NCBI RefSeq assembly: GCF_958405655.1 | Contig: NZ_CATYWO010000001.1 | Location: forward strand, 1-64,000 | From: Ralstonia condita | GTDB lineage: Bacteria > Pseudomonadota > Gammaproteobacteria > Burkholderiales > Burkholderiaceae | Length of the DNA: 64,000 bases | Direction: 5' to 3' | Part shown: positions 25,412 through 34,487 of the stretch, piece by piece | Position numbering within the stretch: position 1 is the first letter of the stretch | How the letters are laid out: each line of letters begins with the position of its first letter | Notes under the pieces: model-generated | Database searches by the model: none | What the model saw: the letters and a program-made list of their open reading frames with translations, nothing else | Told to the model about the DNA's origin: nothing | Translations under genes and position numbers: made by a program

Positions 25412-25788
25412 CGGTCGGTCTCCAAATCTTATTTATTGAGTTCAGCGGCAGGCAGACCCTCCGTTCCCGTCTTCCCGCCCCATGACTTTCAAACGAAGTC
25501 GCCGACTAATGTAGCAATGGGCTACTGGCCCCGGTCGAATTTTGCGAACGAATGTGCGCAAACGCGCGTTTGCTGTCTGATCTGGGCAACATGCTGTTTC
25601 TGAATCGGAAACAGAAATACGGCAACGGTTTGGAATTCCTATTGGTTTCGGATGCGATCCCGCCAGCGACAGGGTTATCCCGTACAGTTGTGTTTGGTCG
25701 TTCCGATCTGACCAGACGCCACGCCGGATCCGAGGGCGGCCTTACAATGGCACCCGCGCCGCGCGCCATTGCCGGCGGCGCCGCTCTC
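25412..25788. other. Divergent intergenic region between the porin gene and coq7
   Basis: About 377 bp, more AT-rich than the surroundings. It must hold the porin promoter, but I could not pick a clear pair of hexamers. On the plus strand TACAAT (25743-25748) is a candidate -10 for coq7 without an obvious -35. No RNA gene or repeat was recognised. Confidence 0.5.
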
Positions 25789-26424
25789 ATGTTCGATCGC
25801 TTTCTCCCTGAATTCGACCGCGCCCTGCGCGCAGTGGCTGGGCTCACCCGCGCCAGCCGTCCCAATCCCGCCGATGCCGTCGTCGCGCCCGCTGACGACG
25901 CCGCCAGACTTTCCGAGGCTGAGCGCCGGCACGCCGCTGGCCTGATGCGTGTGAACCACGTGGGCGAGGTCTGCGCGCAGGCGCTGTACCAGGGGCAGGC
26001 ATTGTTTGCGCGTGATCCCGCCATCCGCGCCCAGCTCGACGAGGCAGCCCGCGAGGAGGAGGATCACCTCGCGTGGTGCGCGCAGCGTCTGCAGGAGCTG
26101 AATGACCGCCCCAGCCTGCTCAACCCGCTCTGGTATGCCGGCGCCTTCGCCATCGGCGCAATCGCCGGCCGAATTGGTGACAAGGTCAGCCTCGGTTTCG
26201 TCGCCGAGACCGAGCGGCAGGTCGAGCACCACCTCGACGGCCATCTGGCCAGATTGCCCGAGGAGGACTCCCGCTCACGCGCCATCGTCGCCCAGATGCG
26301 GGACGACGAAATCCGCCATGGCGAAAAGGCGCGCCAGGCCGGCGGCATCGATCTGCCGGCGCCGATTCGCCAGGCCATGCGTGCTGCCTCACGCGTCATG
26401 ACGAGCACTGCCTACCGCATTTGA
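25789..26424 (+). CDS. coq7: 2-polyprenyl-3-methyl-6-methoxy-1,4-benzoquinone monooxygenase (COQ7 type)
   Basis: A 211-residue di-iron monooxygenase that adds a late hydroxyl group in ubiquinone biosynthesis. The carboxylate/histidine ligands are visible in NHVGEVCAQALYQ, AREEEDHLAWC, ETERQVEHHLDGHL and RDDEIRHGEKA, which is the diagnostic EXXH pattern. I place the start at ATG 25789 (MFDRFLPEFDRAL). An in-frame ATG at 25747 adds 14 low-complexity residues and overlaps a -10-like element, so it is less likely. Confidence 0.92.
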   Translation: MFDRFLPEFDRALRAVAGLTRASRPNPADAVVAPADDAARLSEAERRHAAGLMRVNHVGEVCAQALYQGQALFARDPAIRAQLDEAAREEEDHLAWCAQRLQELNDRPSLLNPLWYAGAFAIGAIAGRIGDKVSLGFVAETERQVEHHLDGHLARLPEEDSRSRAIVAQMRDDEIRHGEKARQAGGIDLPAPIRQAMRAASRVMTSTAYRI

Positions 26425-26530
26425 CGCCCGCGCCGTCGCTTGACGGCGCGCCCATGCTCCTCCGTTCGCCCGAGTCGCGCCGCCGCGGACTTCCCGCCGC
26501 CAGCGCGGTTCGGGGCCGTCGGTTCTCTCA

Positions 26531-26552
26531 CGTGGTTTCTCCATAAACCACG
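26531..26552. repeat. Palindrome CGTGGTTT-CTCCAT-AAACCACG
   Basis: A perfect 8-bp inverted repeat with six-base spacer, about 105 bp upstream of the mraZ -35 element. It could be a terminator stem for coq7 (no T run follows) or a binding site for a regulator. Confidence 0.45.
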
Positions 26553-26657
26553 CTATCTCCTTCATTTGATTGGGAAAACTGCTTCAAGCGATGGCTGGCG
26601 GTACGCTAAGTCATTGTTCTGATTGCAAATTTTCCGTCTCGCGGGCCGTTGCAAGCC

Positions 26658-26686
26658 TTGACCGCCTAAAAGCCTTCCTCTAAAGT
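26658..26686 (+). promoter_or_regulatory. dcw cluster promoter (Pmra)
   Basis: TTGACC (26658-26663) and TAAAGT (26681-26686) are 17 bp apart. Transcription should begin near 26693, inside the run of MraZ-box-like repeats. This gives a leader of about 90 bases before mraZ. Confidence 0.6.
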
Positions 26687-26724
26687 GGGAAACAGTGTCA
26701 GAAAGTGTAGTTTTGTGGTTTGAG
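26685..26724 (+). promoter_or_regulatory. Candidate MraZ operator: four direct repeats with 10-bp period
   Basis: GTGGG, GTGTC, GTGTA and GTGGT occur at 26685, 26695, 26705 and 26715, one per helical turn. MraZ is known to bind direct TGGGN-type repeats separated by five bases upstream of its own gene. The array overlaps the end of the -10 and the transcription start, fitting autorepression of the cluster. Confidence 0.7.
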
Positions 26725-26784
26725 GAGGCTGTTTTGCAGGCCATTTGACGGCGGGGCGGTCGCCGTACGGAGAGAGAATCCAAC

Positions 26785-27213
26785 GTGTTCCAGGGTGCGT
26801 CAGCGCTGACGCTGGATGCCAAAGGGCGGATGTCCATTCCGTCGCGGCACCGCGAAGCGCTCCAGCTGCAGGCCGAGGGCCGGGTGACTGTGACCAAGCA
26901 CCCGGACGGTTGCCTCATGCTGTTTCCGCGCCCCGAGTGGGAACGCTTTCGCGAGCGCATCGCTGCGCTGCCGATGGAAGCCCACTGGTGGAAACGGATC
27001 TTCCTGGGCAGCGCCGCCGATGTCGAACTCGATACCGCCGGCCGCGTCCTCATCACCCCAGAACTGCGCACGGCTGCCTCCCTTGAACGTGACGTGATGC
27101 TGCTCGGCATGGGCAGCCACTTCGAAGTCTGGGACGCCGCCACGTACATCGCGAAGGAGCAAGCCGCCATGGCGCAAGGCATGCCCGACGCCCTCAAGAA
27201 TTTCTCCTTTTGA
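26785..27213 (+). CDS. mraZ: Transcriptional regulator MraZ
   Basis: A 142-residue protein made of two SpoVT/AbrB-like swapped-hairpin domains. The first is FQGASALTLDAKGRMSIPSRHRE, and the second contains ELDTAGRVLITPELRTAA. It forms ring-shaped oligomers and represses the division and cell wall operon. The start is a GTG at 26785 with GGAGAG ten bases upstream. First gene of the dcw cluster; the operator-like repeats lie in its leader. Confidence 0.95.
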   Translation: MFQGASALTLDAKGRMSIPSRHREALQLQAEGRVTVTKHPDGCLMLFPRPEWERFRERIAALPMEAHWWKRIFLGSAADVELDTAGRVLITPELRTAASLERDVMLLGMGSHFEVWDAATYIAKEQAAMAQGMPDALKNFSF

Positions 27214-27222
27214 TGACGCGCG

Positions 27223-28182
27223 ATGACAACCCAAGCCAGTACGGGACTGCGCCATCAGACGGTGCTCTTGGACGAAGCGGTCGATGCGCTCATCTGGCGC
27301 GACGACGGCATCTATATCGATGGAACCTTCGGGAGAGGCGGGCACAGCCGGCGCATCCTGGAACGGCTGGGGCCCGGCGGCAGACTTGTCGCCTTCGACA
27401 AGGACCCAGCAGCAATCACCGAAGCGGGCACCGTAGAGGATGCCCGCTTCGCTATTGAGCATGACAGCTTCGCGCAGATGGCCTCGGCCCTGGATGCGCG
27501 CGGCATTGAACGGGTGGCCGGCGTGCTGCTCGATCTCGGCATCAGCTCGCCGCAGATCGACGAAGGCGCACGTGGCTTCTCGTTCCGGATGGATGGCCCG
27601 CTCGACATGCGGATGGACACCACGCGCGGCATCACCGCAGCCCAATGGCTGGCCGAGGCTGATGAGCGCGACATTGCGAGGGTGATACGGGACTATGGGG
27701 AAGAACGGTTTGCTGTACCGATTGCAAAGGCGATTGTTGCTCGCCGGGGCCAATCCGGGGATCGAGGTCCTCTCGATCGCACATCCGAGCTTGCCGCGCT
27801 CGTGGCGCAAGCCGTCAAAACACGCGAGAAGGGTCAAGACCCTGCGACCCGCACCTTTCAAGCTTTACGGATTCACGTCAATCAAGAGCTTGCGGACCTC
27901 GAAACCGGTCTGAAGGCCGCCTTTGAACGCCTGGAGCAGGGGGGACGTCTCGTCGTGATCAGCTTCCATTCGCTGGAAGACCGCATCGTCAAGCGCTTCA
28001 TGCAGGCCCTGGCGCGCCCGGAGCAATCCGCCGCGCCGGAACTGCGTCGGGCGCCGCTGCGTGCGCATGAGCTGCCGGCGCCGCAGTTGCGCCTGCTTGG
28101 CCGCGTGAAGCCGTCGGAGGCCGAGGTGTCGGCCAACCCGCGCGCGCGCTCGGCCATCATGCGCGTGGCCGAACGCTGCTGA
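27223..28182 (+). CDS. rsmH: 16S rRNA (cytosine(1402)-N(4))-methyltransferase
   Basis: A 319-residue SAM-dependent methyltransferase (formerly MraW) that modifies C1402 in the ribosomal P site. It shows RHQTVLLDEAVDAL, the SAM-binding DGTFGRGGHS, LLDLGISSPQID and the C-terminal FHSLEDRIVKRF. It begins nine bases after mraZ. Codon use is unlike the rest of the cluster: AGA, AGG, ATA, TTA, GTA, CGG and GGA codons are frequent between about 27300 and 27960. The protein itself looks intact. Confidence 0.95.
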   Translation: MTTQASTGLRHQTVLLDEAVDALIWRDDGIYIDGTFGRGGHSRRILERLGPGGRLVAFDKDPAAITEAGTVEDARFAIEHDSFAQMASALDARGIERVAGVLLDLGISSPQIDEGARGFSFRMDGPLDMRMDTTRGITAAQWLAEADERDIARVIRDYGEERFAVPIAKAIVARRGQSGDRGPLDRTSELAALVAQAVKTREKGQDPATRTFQALRIHVNQELADLETGLKAAFERLEQGGRLVVISFHSLEDRIVKRFMQALARPEQSAAPELRRAPLRAHELPAPQLRLLGRVKPSEAEVSANPRARSAIMRVAERC

Positions 28183-28199
28183 CCGACGGGGCCGCCTCC

Positions 28200-28535
28200 A
28201 TGAACCGCCTGAACATGTTCCTGCTGACCGCGCTGGTGCTGTGCGCCTTGTCGCTGGTCAACGCACAGCATCAGGCGCGACAGCTGTTTGTCGAGCTGGA
28301 TCGCGCGCAGGCGGAAGAAAAGCAACTGAATATCGACTGGTCGCGCCTGCAATACGAGCAGGGCGCGCTGGGAAAGAGCGCTCGCATTGCCGATATTGCG
28401 AGCAAGCAATTGAAGATGGCGCCCGCGCAGGCGGGTCGCACGCTGTACCTGCAGGGGTTTGCCGATATGCCGGCCGGGGCTTCCAATGCCGCCGCGGCAG
28501 CCAGCGCGCCCACGGCTTCAGGAGTTCGGCCATGA
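28200..28535 (+). CDS. ftsL: Cell division protein FtsL
   Basis: A 111-residue bitopic division protein: short cytoplasmic start, one membrane span (residues about 4-22, MFLLTALVLCALSLVNAQH), then a periplasmic coiled coil that pairs with FtsB. It recruits FtsQ-dependent partners and activates FtsW/FtsI. The C-terminus is Ala-rich and probably unstructured. Overlaps ftsI by four bases (ATGA). Confidence 0.9.
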   Translation: MNRLNMFLLTALVLCALSLVNAQHQARQLFVELDRAQAEEKQLNIDWSRLQYEQGALGKSARIADIASKQLKMAPAQAGRTLYLQGFADMPAGASNAAAAASAPTASGVRP

Positions 28536-30319
28536 GCGGCGCACGCAAATCCAACGGCACCGCGGCGCGCGCGCGCCCCGGCCAGTTTTCCGCTAGCCCG
28601 GTGCTCGGGCTGCGCCTGCCGATGTGGCGCTCGAAGCTGGTCGTATTCCTCATGTTTGCGGCATTCGTGGCGCTGATCGGCCGCGCGCTGTGGATTCAGG
28701 GGCCCGGCAATCGCTTCTATGAGGCCGAGGGCAAGAAGCGCTTCCAGCGCACGCTGGAACTGCCGGCCACGCGCGGCAAGATCCTCGATCGCAACGGCCT
28801 GGTACTGGCGACCAGCCTGCCGGTCAAGGCGATCTGGGCGGTGCCGGAGGACGTGCCCGGCAATGTGCCGGGCCAGGACATGCAAAAGCTGGCCAAGCTG
28901 CTTGGCATGAATAACAAGGAACTGGCGGCCAAGCTGGGCGAGGACAAGGGCTTCGTTTACCTCAAGCGGCAGGTGTTGCCCGAGGTGGCCGACCAGATCG
29001 CCGCTCTCAAGATTGACGGTATCTACCAGACTCGCGAGTACAAGCGCTTTTATCCGGAAGGCGAGGCGATGGCGCACATCGTCGGCTTTACCAACGTCGA
29101 GGATAAGGGCCAGGAAGGCATGGAACTCGCGCGCGAGGCCGACCTTGCCGGCTCGGCGGGCCAGCGTCAGGTGATCAAGGATCGCCTGGGGCGGGTGGTG
29201 GAAGACGTGGGCGTGCTCAAGGCGCCGCGTGATGGGCGCGACCTGACGCTGTCGATTGACGCCAAGATCCAGTATCTGACCTTCAACGAGCTGAAGGCTG
29301 CCGTGGAGCGGAATCGCGCCAAGGCGGGCAGCGCGATCGTGCTCGACGCCCAGAGCGGCGAGGTGCTGGCACTGGCCAACTATCCGACGTACAACCCGAA
29401 TGATCGAAGCCGGCTGTCGGGCGAACAGCTGCGCAACCGGGTGCTGACGGATACCTTCGAGCCGGGCTCGATGATGAAGCCCATCACCATCGGGTTGGCC
29501 CTGCAACTCAAGCGCGTGACGCCCACCACGCTGATCCAGACCAATGGCAAGTTCACGCTCGATGGCGCCACGATTTCAGACACCGGCAACTACGGCACCT
29601 TGACCGTCGGCCAGGTGATCCAGCACTCCTCCAACATCGGCACGACCAAGATCGCGCTGATGCTGAAACCGCAGGAGATGTGGGACATGTTCACCAGCGT
29701 CGGCTTTGGCCAGGCGCCCAAGATCGGGTTCCCTGGCGCGGTGGCAGGGCGCCTGCGTCCGGCCAACAAGTGGCGCCGGATCGAGCAGGCGACCATGTCC
29801 TACGGCTACGGCCTGTCGGTGTCACTGTTCCAGATGGCCCATGCCTACACGATCTTCGCGCACGACGGCGAGCTGATTCCGGTCACGATGTACCGGACCA
29901 ACGGTCAGCCGCCCCAGGGCGAGCGCGTGCTGTCGCCTGAAGTCGCCCGACAGATCCGCCAGATGCTGGAGACGGTGACCTCCCCGGGTGGTACAGCACC
30001 CCAGGCGCAGGTGATGGGCTACCGCGTGGGCGGCAAGACCGGCACGGCCTACAAGCATTTCGGCCGAGGCTACGACCGGTCCAAGTACCGTGCCTCGTTC
30101 ATCGGCCTGGCGCCGATGTCGAATCCGCGCATCATCGTGGCGGTGAGTGTCGACGAGCCGTCGGCGGGCAGCCACTATGGCGGCTCGGTCGCGGGCCCGG
30201 TGTTCGCTGCAATCGCTGGCGGAAGCCTGCGTGCGCTGAACGTGCCGCCGGATTCGCCGGTGCGCCAGCTCATCATGACCGAAGGCGTCGCCGAAGAGCC
30301 CGTGGGAGCGCTGCAATGA
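28532..30319 (+). CDS. ftsI: Peptidoglycan D,D-transpeptidase FtsI (penicillin-binding protein 3)
   Basis: A 595-residue septal class B PBP. There is one membrane span near residues 33-52, then the pedestal domain (ATRGKILDRNGLVLATS) and the transpeptidase domain. Active-site motifs are complete: SxxK at S313 (GSMMKP), SxN at 366-368 (SSN), and KTG at 502-504 (GGKTGTAYKH). It cross-links septal peptidoglycan with FtsW. The start overlaps the ftsL stop and the stop overlaps murE, each by four bases. Confidence 0.96.
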   Translation: MSGARKSNGTAARARPGQFSASPVLGLRLPMWRSKLVVFLMFAAFVALIGRALWIQGPGNRFYEAEGKKRFQRTLELPATRGKILDRNGLVLATSLPVKAIWAVPEDVPGNVPGQDMQKLAKLLGMNNKELAAKLGEDKGFVYLKRQVLPEVADQIAALKIDGIYQTREYKRFYPEGEAMAHIVGFTNVEDKGQEGMELAREADLAGSAGQRQVIKDRLGRVVEDVGVLKAPRDGRDLTLSIDAKIQYLTFNELKAAVERNRAKAGSAIVLDAQSGEVLALANYPTYNPNDRSRLSGEQLRNRVLTDTFEPGSMMKPITIGLALQLKRVTPTTLIQTNGKFTLDGATISDTGNYGTLTVGQVIQHSSNIGTTKIALMLKPQEMWDMFTSVGFGQAPKIGFPGAVAGRLRPANKWRRIEQATMSYGYGLSVSLFQMAHAYTIFAHDGELIPVTMYRTNGQPPQGERVLSPEVARQIRQMLETVTSPGGTAPQAQVMGYRVGGKTGTAYKHFGRGYDRSKYRASFIGLAPMSNPRIIVAVSVDEPSAGSHYGGSVAGPVFAAIAGGSLRALNVPPDSPVRQLIMTEGVAEEPVGALQ

Positions 30320-31860
30320 CGGCCTTGCCCACCTTCGACCGTCCGCCCATCGCCGCGCGCCTTGCGCCCGTGCTTGACTGGCTGCGCGCGCACGCGCCGG
30401 CAGGCGCCAACCTCACCTGCGATACCCGCAAGCTCAAGACTGGCGACGTATTCGTTGCTTACGTGCTCGGCAATGCGCGCCAGCGTGGGGACGGCCGTCC
30501 GCACATTCCGCAGGCCATTCAGGCGGGCGCTTCTGCCGTGCTGGCCGAAGCGCACGGCTACGCGATGCCGGCTGACGCGCCGGTAGGCATTCTTCCGGTG
30601 GACGCCCTCGCCGAGCTGGCCGGGCCCCTGGCCGCGCAGTGGTATGCCGTGCCAGGGCCGGAAGCGCTGCGCGTGATTGGCGTGACCGGCACCAACGGCA
30701 AGACGTCGTGTTCACAGTGGATCGCGCAGGCGCTCACCGGACAGGGCGAGCGTTGCGCGGTGGTGGGGACGCTCGGCACGGGTTTCGTCGACGCATTGGT
30801 CGCCACCGGCTTTACCACGCCGGATGCCATCCAGCTTCAGCAAAGCCTCGCCGACCTGCACCGCGCGGGCGCACGCGCCATCGCCATGGAGGTGTCGTCG
30901 CACGGGCTGGAGCAGGGCCGCGTGGACGGCACGCGCTTCGATATCGCCGTGTTCACCAACCTCACGCAGGATCATCTCGACTACCACGGCACCATGGCCG
31001 AGTACGAGTTGGCCAAGGCGCGACTGTTCGCATGGCCGGATCTGCGCGCCGCCGTGATCAACCGCGATGACGCCGCTGGCGTGCGCCTGCTGCGAAACGC
31101 TCGCGCCAATATCGAGACCATCGAGTACGGCATTGACGGCGAGCCCGCCGCGCAGCATGGCGGCAGGCAATGGCTGCGCGCCACCCACGTGCGTGCGCAC
31201 CGCACCGGCACGACCTTCGATGTGGACGGCAGCTTCGGCCAGGCCACCGTGCATGCACCGACACTGGGCCAGTTCAATGTGTCGAATCTGCTGGGCGTGC
31301 TTGGGGCGCTGCTCTCGGCCGGTGTGCCGTGGCGGGACGCCATCGGCCGGCTGGAAAAGCTGCAGCCCGTGAGCGGCCGCATGGAACGTTTCGGCGGCGA
31401 AGACGGCCCGCTCGTGGTGGTCGACTACGCCCACACGCCGGATGCCCTGGAGCAGACGCTGCGCGCACTTACGCCGATCACCGAAGCGCGTGGCGGCAAG
31501 CTGTGGGCTGTATTCGGCTGCGGCGGTGATCGGGACCCGGGCAAGCGTCCGCAGATGGGCGCCATTGCCGAGCGGCTGGCGCAACACGTTGTGCTGACCT
31601 CCGACAACCCGCGTAGCGAAGACCCCCAGCAAATTATCGACATGATCGCCGACGGTATGGACAACCCGCGTGCCGCCGCGCAGATCGAAGACCGCGCCGC
31701 TGCCGTGTTGCACGCCGTGCGGCACGCCGATGTGCATGACGTGATCGTCGTGGCCGGCAAGGGCCATGAATCCACGCAGGAGATTGCCGGTCGCAAGCGA
31801 CCCTTCTCCGATCAGGAACATGTGCGCCTGGCGCTGGCTGCCCGCGGGGTGAACGCATGA
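30316..31860 (+). CDS. murE: UDP-N-acetylmuramoyl-L-alanyl-D-glutamate--2,6-diaminopimelate ligase
   Basis: A 514-residue Mur ligase that adds meso-diaminopimelate to the cell wall precursor. ATP-binding GVTGTNGKTS, the carbamylated-lysine region and the C-terminal DNPRSEDP, the motif marking diaminopimelate-specific MurE, are visible. Cytosolic. Four-base overlaps with ftsI and murF indicate coupled translation. Confidence 0.95.
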   Translation: MTALPTFDRPPIAARLAPVLDWLRAHAPAGANLTCDTRKLKTGDVFVAYVLGNARQRGDGRPHIPQAIQAGASAVLAEAHGYAMPADAPVGILPVDALAELAGPLAAQWYAVPGPEALRVIGVTGTNGKTSCSQWIAQALTGQGERCAVVGTLGTGFVDALVATGFTTPDAIQLQQSLADLHRAGARAIAMEVSSHGLEQGRVDGTRFDIAVFTNLTQDHLDYHGTMAEYELAKARLFAWPDLRAAVINRDDAAGVRLLRNARANIETIEYGIDGEPAAQHGGRQWLRATHVRAHRTGTTFDVDGSFGQATVHAPTLGQFNVSNLLGVLGALLSAGVPWRDAIGRLEKLQPVSGRMERFGGEDGPLVVVDYAHTPDALEQTLRALTPITEARGGKLWAVFGCGGDRDPGKRPQMGAIAERLAQHVVLTSDNPRSEDPQQIIDMIADGMDNPRAAAQIEDRAAAVLHAVRHADVHDVIVVAGKGHESTQEIAGRKRPFSDQEHVRLALAARGVNA

Positions 31861-33296
31861 GCGCCGCACACGCCGTGATGATGCATGCCACCGACGCCGC
31901 CGCCTGGATGGCGGGCGCCCATCTGGCCGGGCCCGACGCCGCCATTCACCGCGTGACGACCGATAGCCGTACCGTGCAACCCGGCGACCTGTTCGTCGCC
32001 TTGATTGGCGAGCGCTTCGACGCACACGATTTCCTGCCGGAAGTGGTGGCGCGCGGCGCTGCTGCCGTGCTGGTGTCGCGGGCACCGGCGGCGACGCTGG
32101 ACGTGTCCAACGTGGCCATGCTGACGGTGGCCGATACGCGCGTCGCGCTGGGCCAACTGGCTGCCGGCTGGCGTCGCCAATTCTCCATCCCCGTAGTGGC
32201 CGTGACGGGCAGCAACGGCAAGACGACGGTCAAGGAAATGATCTCCGCCATCTTCGCGCAGGCCGTTGGCGAGGATGCCCGTCTGGCGACGGCTGGGAAT
32301 TTCAACAACGACATCGGGCTGCCGCTCACGCTCTTCCGTCTGAACCGGGAGCACAAGCTCGCGGTGCTCGAGCTGGGGATGAACCATCCGGGCGAGACCG
32401 CGGTGCTGGCTGCCATTGCGCAGCCGACGGTGGCGGTCATCAATAACGCGCAACGCGAGCACCAGGAGTTCATGGTCAGCGTGGCTGCGGTGGCCGAAGA
32501 ACACGCGGCCGTGCTGGCCGCGCTGCCGGCTGACGGCGTGGCCGTGTTCCCGCGCGATGCCGCCAACGGCGGCGAATACGCCCCGCTATGGCGCGCCGCG
32601 GCTGGCGCCCGTCCGGTATTCGACTTCGGTATAGAAGGCGGCGCGGTCAGCGGCACCGTGACCGATACCTCCGAAGGCCAATGCATCGACGTGCAGGCTC
32701 CTGGGCATCGCTTCGTCATCACGCTGCCGTTGCTCGGGCTGCATAACGCCCGCAACGCGCTCGCCGCGACGGCGTGTGCGCTGGCCGCCGGCGTCGCGCC
32801 GGAAATCATCGTGCAGGCGCTGGGAAACTTCGCACCGGTCAAGGGCCGGCTGCAGCGCAAGCCCGGGGCGCACGGCGGCCTTGTCATCGACGATACCTAC
32901 AACGCGAATCCGGATTCCATGCGCGCAGCCATCGATGCGCTGGTCACGCTGCCCGCTCCGCGCTGGCTCGTGCTTGGCGACATGGGCGAGGTTGGGTCGC
33001 AGGGGCCGGCGTTCCATGAAGAGGTCGGCATCTATGCGCGCGAGCGCGGTATCGACGCGGTGCTGGCCACCGGGGAACTCGCTCGATATACGGCGAAAGC
33101 CTTCGGTGCCGGCGCGCAGCATTTCGCGTCCGCCGAGACCCTGATTGAACAAGGCGTACCGGCCATTGCGCCGGGCGCGACGGTATTGGTGAAGGGCTCG
33201 CGCTTCATGCGGATGGAACGCATTGTCGAAGCGCTGGTCTTGAAAGACCCGGCTGCCGCATCGTCGGCCGGCTCTTCCACGCAACAGAAGCATTAG
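31857..33296 (+). CDS. murF: UDP-N-acetylmuramoyl-tripeptide--D-alanyl-D-alanine ligase
   Basis: A 479-residue Mur ligase joining D-Ala-D-Ala to the UDP-MurNAc-tripeptide. The P-loop reads VTGSNGKTTVKEM, and downstream segments GNFNNDIGLPLTL and DDTYNANPDSM are diagnostic of MurF. It completes the cytoplasmic pentapeptide. It follows murE with a four-base overlap and precedes mraY by 16 bp. Confidence 0.95.
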   Translation: MSAAHAVMMHATDAAAWMAGAHLAGPDAAIHRVTTDSRTVQPGDLFVALIGERFDAHDFLPEVVARGAAAVLVSRAPAATLDVSNVAMLTVADTRVALGQLAAGWRRQFSIPVVAVTGSNGKTTVKEMISAIFAQAVGEDARLATAGNFNNDIGLPLTLFRLNREHKLAVLELGMNHPGETAVLAAIAQPTVAVINNAQREHQEFMVSVAAVAEEHAAVLAALPADGVAVFPRDAANGGEYAPLWRAAAGARPVFDFGIEGGAVSGTVTDTSEGQCIDVQAPGHRFVITLPLLGLHNARNALAATACALAAGVAPEIIVQALGNFAPVKGRLQRKPGAHGGLVIDDTYNANPDSMRAAIDALVTLPAPRWLVLGDMGEVGSQGPAFHEEVGIYARERGIDAVLATGELARYTAKAFGAGAQHFASAETLIEQGVPAIAPGATVLVKGSRFMRMERIVEALVLKDPAAASSAGSSTQQKH

Positions 33297-33312
33297 AGGG
33301 ATGTAAGAACCC

Positions 33313-34482
33313 ATGTTATTGGCATTGGCGCAGTGGCTGCAGAACGACTATGGCTTCCTGCGCGTCTTCAACTATCTGACGTTCCGGGCCGTGATGGCAT
33401 CCCTCACGGCGCTGGTGATCGGCCTCGGGTTCGGGCCGTTCGTGATCCGTCGCCTGACGGAACTCAAAGTCGGCCAGGCCGTGCGCAGCTATGGCCCGCA
33501 GACGCACCTCGTGAAGGCCGGCACGCCGACGATGGGCGGTGTGCTGGTGCTCATCGGCATCGCGGTATCGACGCTGCTGTGGGCCGATTGGGGTAATCGC
33601 TTCATCTGGATCGTGCTGCTGGTGACACTCGGCTACGGCGCCATCGGCTGGGTGGACGACTACCGCAAGGTCGTACACCGCGATCCGAAAGGCATGTCGT
33701 CGCGCGAGAAGTTCTTCTGGCAGACCGTGATCGGCCTCTTTGCAGCGGCATACCTGGCGTTCTCGGTGTCCGAGACGAGCAACATGCGCGTGCTTGAACT
33801 GTTCATGGATTGGGTGCGCAGCGGCCTGTCACTCAACCTGCCGGCCAAGTCGCACCTGATCGTGCCGTTCTTCAAAGAGATCAGCTACCCGCTCGGAGTG
33901 TTCGGCTTCATCATCCTGACGTATCTGGTCATCGTCGGCTCCAGCAATGCGGTGAACCTCACCGATGGCCTTGACGGACTCGTCATCATGCCCGTGGTGC
34001 TGGTGGGCAGCGCCCTGGGCATCTTTGCCTACGTGATGGGCAGTGCCGTCTACAGCAAGTACCTGCTGTTCCCGCACATTCCTGGCGCGGGCGAACTGCT
34101 GATCTTCTGCTCGGCGATGGCTGGGGCGGGGCTTGCGTTCCTGTGGTTCAACGCCCATCCGGCGCAGGTGTTCATGGGCGACGTCGGCGCGCTGGCACTG
34201 GGCGGTGCGCTTGGCACGATTGCCGTGATCGTGCGGCAGGAGATCGTGCTGTTCATCATGGGCGGCATCTTCGTGGCCGAGACCGTTTCGGTGATGCTGC
34301 AGGTGACGTGGTTCAAGTTCACCAAGCGCCGTTACGGCGAGGGACGGCGCCTGTTCCGCATGGCGCCGCTGCATCACCACTTCGAGCTCGGCGGCTGGAA
34401 AGAGACGCAGGTGGTCGTGCGCTTCTGGGTCATCACCATGATGCTGGTGCTGATCGGTCTGTCGACCCTCAAGCTGCGCTGA
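33313..34482 (+). CDS. mraY: Phospho-N-acetylmuramoyl-pentapeptide-transferase
   Basis: A 389-residue polytopic membrane enzyme (about ten helices) that forms lipid I from UDP-MurNAc-pentapeptide and undecaprenyl phosphate. Conserved cytoplasmic motifs are GTPTMGG, the Asp pair in GWVDDYRK, NLTDGLDGL and MAPLHHHFE near the C-terminus. Length is normal for betaproteobacteria. Confidence 0.96.
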   Translation: MLLALAQWLQNDYGFLRVFNYLTFRAVMASLTALVIGLGFGPFVIRRLTELKVGQAVRSYGPQTHLVKAGTPTMGGVLVLIGIAVSTLLWADWGNRFIWIVLLVTLGYGAIGWVDDYRKVVHRDPKGMSSREKFFWQTVIGLFAAAYLAFSVSETSNMRVLELFMDWVRSGLSLNLPAKSHLIVPFFKEISYPLGVFGFIILTYLVIVGSSNAVNLTDGLDGLVIMPVVLVGSALGIFAYVMGSAVYSKYLLFPHIPGAGELLIFCSAMAGAGLAFLWFNAHPAQVFMGDVGALALGGALGTIAVIVRQEIVLFIMGGIFVAETVSVMLQVTWFKFTKRRYGEGRRLFRMAPLHHHFELGGWKETQVVVRFWVITMMLVLIGLSTLKLR

Positions 34483-34487
34483 CGGAC

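Larger units (their letters stand above)
26425..26784. other. Intergenic region between coq7 and mraZ
   Basis: About 360 bp. It holds a small hairpin right after coq7 (GCGCCGTC-GCTT-GACGGCGC, 26430-26449, no T run) and an 8-bp palindrome (26531-26552). The mraZ promoter with four 10-bp repeats (26658-26724) and a Shine-Dalgarno (GGAGAG, 26769-26774) follow. No open frame there looks real. Confidence 0.6.
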
